The position numbers and the translations under genes are program-made. Of a stretch of 64,000 bases of DNA, positions 61,220-64,000 are shown piece by piece. The DNA is taken from contig CAMBXL010000007.1 of the NCBI GenBank assembly GCA_945871905.1, forward strand, positions 1-64,000, given 5' to 3'. Each line of letters starts with the position of its first letter. Position 1 is the first letter of the stretch. The stretch comes from Chitinophaga pinensis (GTDB lineage: Bacteria > Bacteroidota > Bacteroidia > NS11-12g > UBA955). The notes beneath the pieces were generated by a model. The model ran no database searches. It was not told the origin of the DNA and saw nothing but the letters and a program-made list of their open reading frames with translations.

Positions 61220-62476
61220 ATGTCAGATATATTCGAAAAAGTGATAAGAAATATGGGTCCTTTGGGTGCTCATATCAATGAAGCGCATGGTTATTTTACA
61301 TTTCCTAAATTAGAAGGTGAAATTGGACCTAAAATGAATTTCAATGGAAGAGAAAAATTAAATTGGAGTTTGAACAATTATTTAGGTTTAGCAAATCATC
61401 CTGAAGTAAGAAAAGCAGATGCAGATGCTGCAGCTCAATATGGTTTAGCATACCCTATGGGTGCAAGAATGATGAGTGGTAATAGTAATCCTCACGAACA
61501 ATTAGAAAGAGAATTAGCTACATTCATGGGTAAAGAGGATTCAATTTTGTTGAATTTTGGTTACCAAGGGGTTTTGTCGATTATTGATGCAATGGTTGAC
61601 CGTCACGATGTGATTGTATATGATGCAGAATCTCATGCTTGTATAGTTGATGGTGTTAGATTGCACCAAGGTCAACGTTTTATGTTCAAACACAATGATA
61701 TTGAAAGTTGTGAAAAACAATTGCAACGTGCACAAAGATTAGTTGAAAAGTCAGGTGGTGGAATCTTTGTAATCACAGAAGGTGTTTTTGGAATGAGTGG
61801 TAATCAAGGTAAACTTAAAGAAATAGTTGAATTGAAAAAATCATACAATTTCAGAATATTCGTTGATGATGCGCATGGTTTTGGAACTATGGGTAAAACA
61901 GGTTCAGGAACTGCAGAGGAACAAGGTGTAACAGATGAGATAGATTTGATTTTTTCAACATTTGCAAAATCAATGGCAAGTATTGGTGCTTTTGTTGCAG
62001 GACCGAAACTGGTTTTAAATTATTTACGATACAACTTACGTTCTCAAATTTATGCAAAATCACTTCCTATGCCTTTAGTAGTTGGTGCTTTGAAAAGATT
62101 AGATTTAATAAGAACACAACCACAACTTAAAGAAAAACTTTGGGAGAATGTTAATGCATTACAAAGCGGTTTGAAAGAAGCTGGATTTAATATTGGAACA
62201 ACATCAACTCCGGTAACACCAGTTGTTTTAAATGGTACTGTTGCAGAGTCTACACATTTGACTTATGATCTAAGAGAAAATTATGATATTTTCTGTTCAA
62301 TAGTAGTTTATCCTGTTATTCCAAAAGGATTGATTATTTTAAGGCTTATTCCAACTGCAGCTCACTCTTTAGCAGATGTTGAAAGAACAATTAAAGCTTT
62401 CAAAGAAATTAAAGAAAACTTAGAGGCTGGAAAATACCGCAAAGAAGAATTGATGAATGCGTCTATCAAATCTTAA
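61220..62476 (+). CDS. PLP-dependent alpha-oxoamine synthase family acyltransferase (KBL/SPT-like)
   Basis: NYLGLANHPEVRKA; DDAHGFGTMGKTG; FSTFAKSMASIGAFVAG (PLP lysine). Confidence 0.88.
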   Translation: MSDIFEKVIRNMGPLGAHINEAHGYFTFPKLEGEIGPKMNFNGREKLNWSLNNYLGLANHPEVRKADADAAAQYGLAYPMGARMMSGNSNPHEQLERELATFMGKEDSILLNFGYQGVLSIIDAMVDRHDVIVYDAESHACIVDGVRLHQGQRFMFKHNDIESCEKQLQRAQRLVEKSGGGIFVITEGVFGMSGNQGKLKEIVELKKSYNFRIFVDDAHGFGTMGKTGSGTAEEQGVTDEIDLIFSTFAKSMASIGAFVAGPKLVLNYLRYNLRSQIYAKSLPMPLVVGALKRLDLIRTQPQLKEKLWENVNALQSGLKEAGFNIGTTSTPVTPVVLNGTVAESTHLTYDLRENYDIFCSIVVYPVIPKGLIILRLIPTAAHSLADVERTIKAFKEIKENLEAGKYRKEELMNASIKS

Positions 62477-62501
62477 TTAATTTCTTTAAAAAAATAAATT
62501 T

Positions 62502-62539
62502 AAAATGTCCATTTAATTAATTTAAATGGACATTTTTTT
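62502..62539 (+). terminator. Strong intrinsic-terminator hairpin directly abutting the next start codon
   Basis: AAAATGTCCATTTAA-ttaat-TTAAATGGACATTTT, perfect 15-bp stem; T tract ends at 62539. Confidence 0.82.
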
Positions 62540-63451
62540 ATGAAAAAAGTACTTAAAAATTTATATAAATCTTACTTTTCTCTTTCAAAAGGTGAAAGAG
62601 TAGGGATGTTTGTGCTTATTGGTTTAATTCTTTTGTTAACGGTTTTTCCTTTTATTGAAATTAAAACAAACAAAGAGACTACAAATTTTGATTCGTTCGA
62701 TTCGCTGGTCAATCAATTAAACCAGAATTCAAAAGAGACAATTGTTGAACAAAGGGATAAAAATCAAAGCAATAAAAATCAAAATACCCGTTTTGAATTT
62801 AATCCTAATACAATAGAAGAGGCAGGACTCATTGAATTGGGTTTTACAAGTTATTTAGCAAAAAGGATAGTTAATTTTAGATCAAAAGGAGGTTCTTTTA
62901 GAAAAGCCGATGATTTGTACAAGATTTATGGAATAGACAGTGGTTTAGTATCCGGATTAATCTCTTATATAGTCATACCTTCTATTCATAAAGAAGAAAA
63001 CAAACCATTTGAAAAGTACGCTTATAATAACAAGAGTCAGAAGAAAGTTGAAATACCAACAGATATAAATATAGCAGACACTATAGAATTGAAGAAAATA
63101 TATGGAATTGGGAGTAAATTAGCCAACAGAATTGTTGTTTACAGAGAAAAGTTGGGAGGATTTTATAGTTATACTCAATTAAACGAAGTGTGGGGATTAA
63201 ATCCTAGTTTAGTTGAGTTGTTGCAAAAAAAATTTGTAGTCAACAAAGAAACAATAAAAAAAATAAACATCAACACGGTTGAGCAAAAAACGCTGGAACA
63301 GCATCCATATATAGGTTTTAAAACGGCCAAAAATATAATGGCATACAAGAAACAACATGGTAAGTTTAATAAGATTGAGGATATAAGGAAAATTATTTCA
63401 TTGAAAGACAGTGTTATTATTCGATTAAATAATTATTTAATAGTTGAATAG
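62540..63451 (+). CDS. Membrane-anchored helix-hairpin-helix (ComEA-like) protein
   Basis: N-terminal TM; repeated HhH segments (GLIELGFTSYLAKRIVNFRSKGGSFRKADDLYKIYGI; LKKIYGIGSKLANRIVVYREKLGGFYSYTQLNEVWG; LEQHPYIGFKTAKNIMAYKKQHGKF). Confidence 0.87.
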   Translation: MKKVLKNLYKSYFSLSKGERVGMFVLIGLILLLTVFPFIEIKTNKETTNFDSFDSLVNQLNQNSKETIVEQRDKNQSNKNQNTRFEFNPNTIEEAGLIELGFTSYLAKRIVNFRSKGGSFRKADDLYKIYGIDSGLVSGLISYIVIPSIHKEENKPFEKYAYNNKSQKKVEIPTDINIADTIELKKIYGIGSKLANRIVVYREKLGGFYSYTQLNEVWGLNPSLVELLQKKFVVNKETIKKININTVEQKTLEQHPYIGFKTAKNIMAYKKQHGKFNKIEDIRKIISLKDSVIIRLNNYLIVE

Positions 63452-63475
63452 GTTAATTATTAGAAGGATTTTTTT

Positions 63476-63483
63476 TAAATTTG
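63476..63483 (+). promoter_or_regulatory. TAnnTTTG box (TAAATTTG) 8 nt before the acyl-CoA dehydrogenase ATG
   Basis: TAAATTTG-cccgaatt-ATG. Confidence 0.45.
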
Positions 63484-63491
63484 CCCGAATT

Positions 63492-64000
63492 ATGAATTTT
63501 AATATTTCTGAAAGCCAATTAATGATTAGGCAAATGTGCAAAGATTTTGCAGATAAGAATATACGTCCATCAATGATGGATTGGGACGAAAGTCAAACAT
63601 TTCCAATCGAACTTTTCAAAGAGATGGGGGAAATGGGATTAATGGGTATTTTAGTTCCTGAGGAATATGGAGGATCAGGCTTGGGTTATTTTGAATATGC
63701 GGATGCCATAGTTGAAATAGCTAGAGTTTGCGGTTCTATAGGATTGAGTATGGCAGCGCACAATAGTTTGTGTACAGGTCATATTTTTCAGTTTGGAAAC
63801 GAAGAGCAAAAAAAGAAGTGGTTACCAAAGTTGGCTTCAGGACAATGGATAGGAGCATGGGGCTTAACCGAAGCAAATACAGGCAGCGATGCGATGCGTA
63901 TGCAAGTAACGGCAAAACAAGAGGGCGAATATTGGGTTTTGAATGGTGCTAAAAATTGGATTACACATGGTATTACAGGTGATGTGGCCGTTGTATTAGC
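63492..64000 (+). CDS. Acyl-CoA dehydrogenase (5' part, truncated by the window end)
   Basis: Hand translation from ATG 63492: MNFNISESQLMIRQMCKDFADKNIRPSMMDWDESQTFP...GAWGLTEANTGSDAMRMQVTAKQEGEYWVLNGAKNWITHG; open to the edge. Confidence 0.93.
   Translation, partial: MNFNISESQLMIRQMCKDFADKNIRPSMMDWDESQTFPIELFKEMGEMGLMGILVPEEYGGSGLGYFEYADAIVEIARVCGSIGLSMAAHNSLCTGHIFQFGNEEQKKKWLPKLASGQWIGAWGLTEANTGSDAMRMQVTAKQEGEYWVLNGAKNWITHGITGDVAVVL

Noticed and set aside
63770-63952. 60-aa ORF (+) at the window end
   Set aside because: Wrong frame within the acyl-CoA dehydrogenase whose true frame starts at 63492 and runs off the window.

Overview
AT-rich 64 kb chromosomal window from a Bacteroidota-type genome. 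Supporting traits are type IX secretion (T9SS) C-terminal sorting domains, TAnnTTTG -7 promoter boxes, and DUF5777, DUF5686 and TonB/carboxypeptidase-like families. Most of it is housekeeping: htrA, dapF, gcvP, an E2 subunit, rlmH, alaS, pfkA, recN, pckA, pyrG, kdsB, ribBA, a CCA-adding enzyme, rpsT, an alpha-oxoamine synthase and the 5' part of an acyl-CoA dehydrogenase. The accessory or unusual parts are: (1) three tandem T9SS-secreted giant proteins (214-11918) that share a near-identical, indel-free 3' module including duplicated intergenic DNA; (2) a REP-associated tyrosine transposase (RAYT) at 36949-37470, flanked by three copies of its putative REP hairpin, two within a 109-bp direct repeat that also duplicates the RAYT start codon; (3) a divergent TonB receptor / DtxR-family regulator pair with a DtxR-like palindrome in the spacer of the receptor promoter; (4) a tight four-gene envelope operon (CX4CH lipoprotein, OB-fold, YceI, DUF5777 barrel; 21861-24184); (5) a recurrent layout in which TAnnTTTG ends 4-8 nt before the start codon, predicting many leaderless or nearly leaderless mRNAs and explaining several over-extended ORFs; (6) two intergenic islands of hairpins and degenerate repeats (about 12.0-12.7 kb and 16.83-17.17 kb). 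I saw no rRNA, CRISPR array, prophage or recognisable defence cassette. Family names come from reading the translated ORFs; no database search was run.
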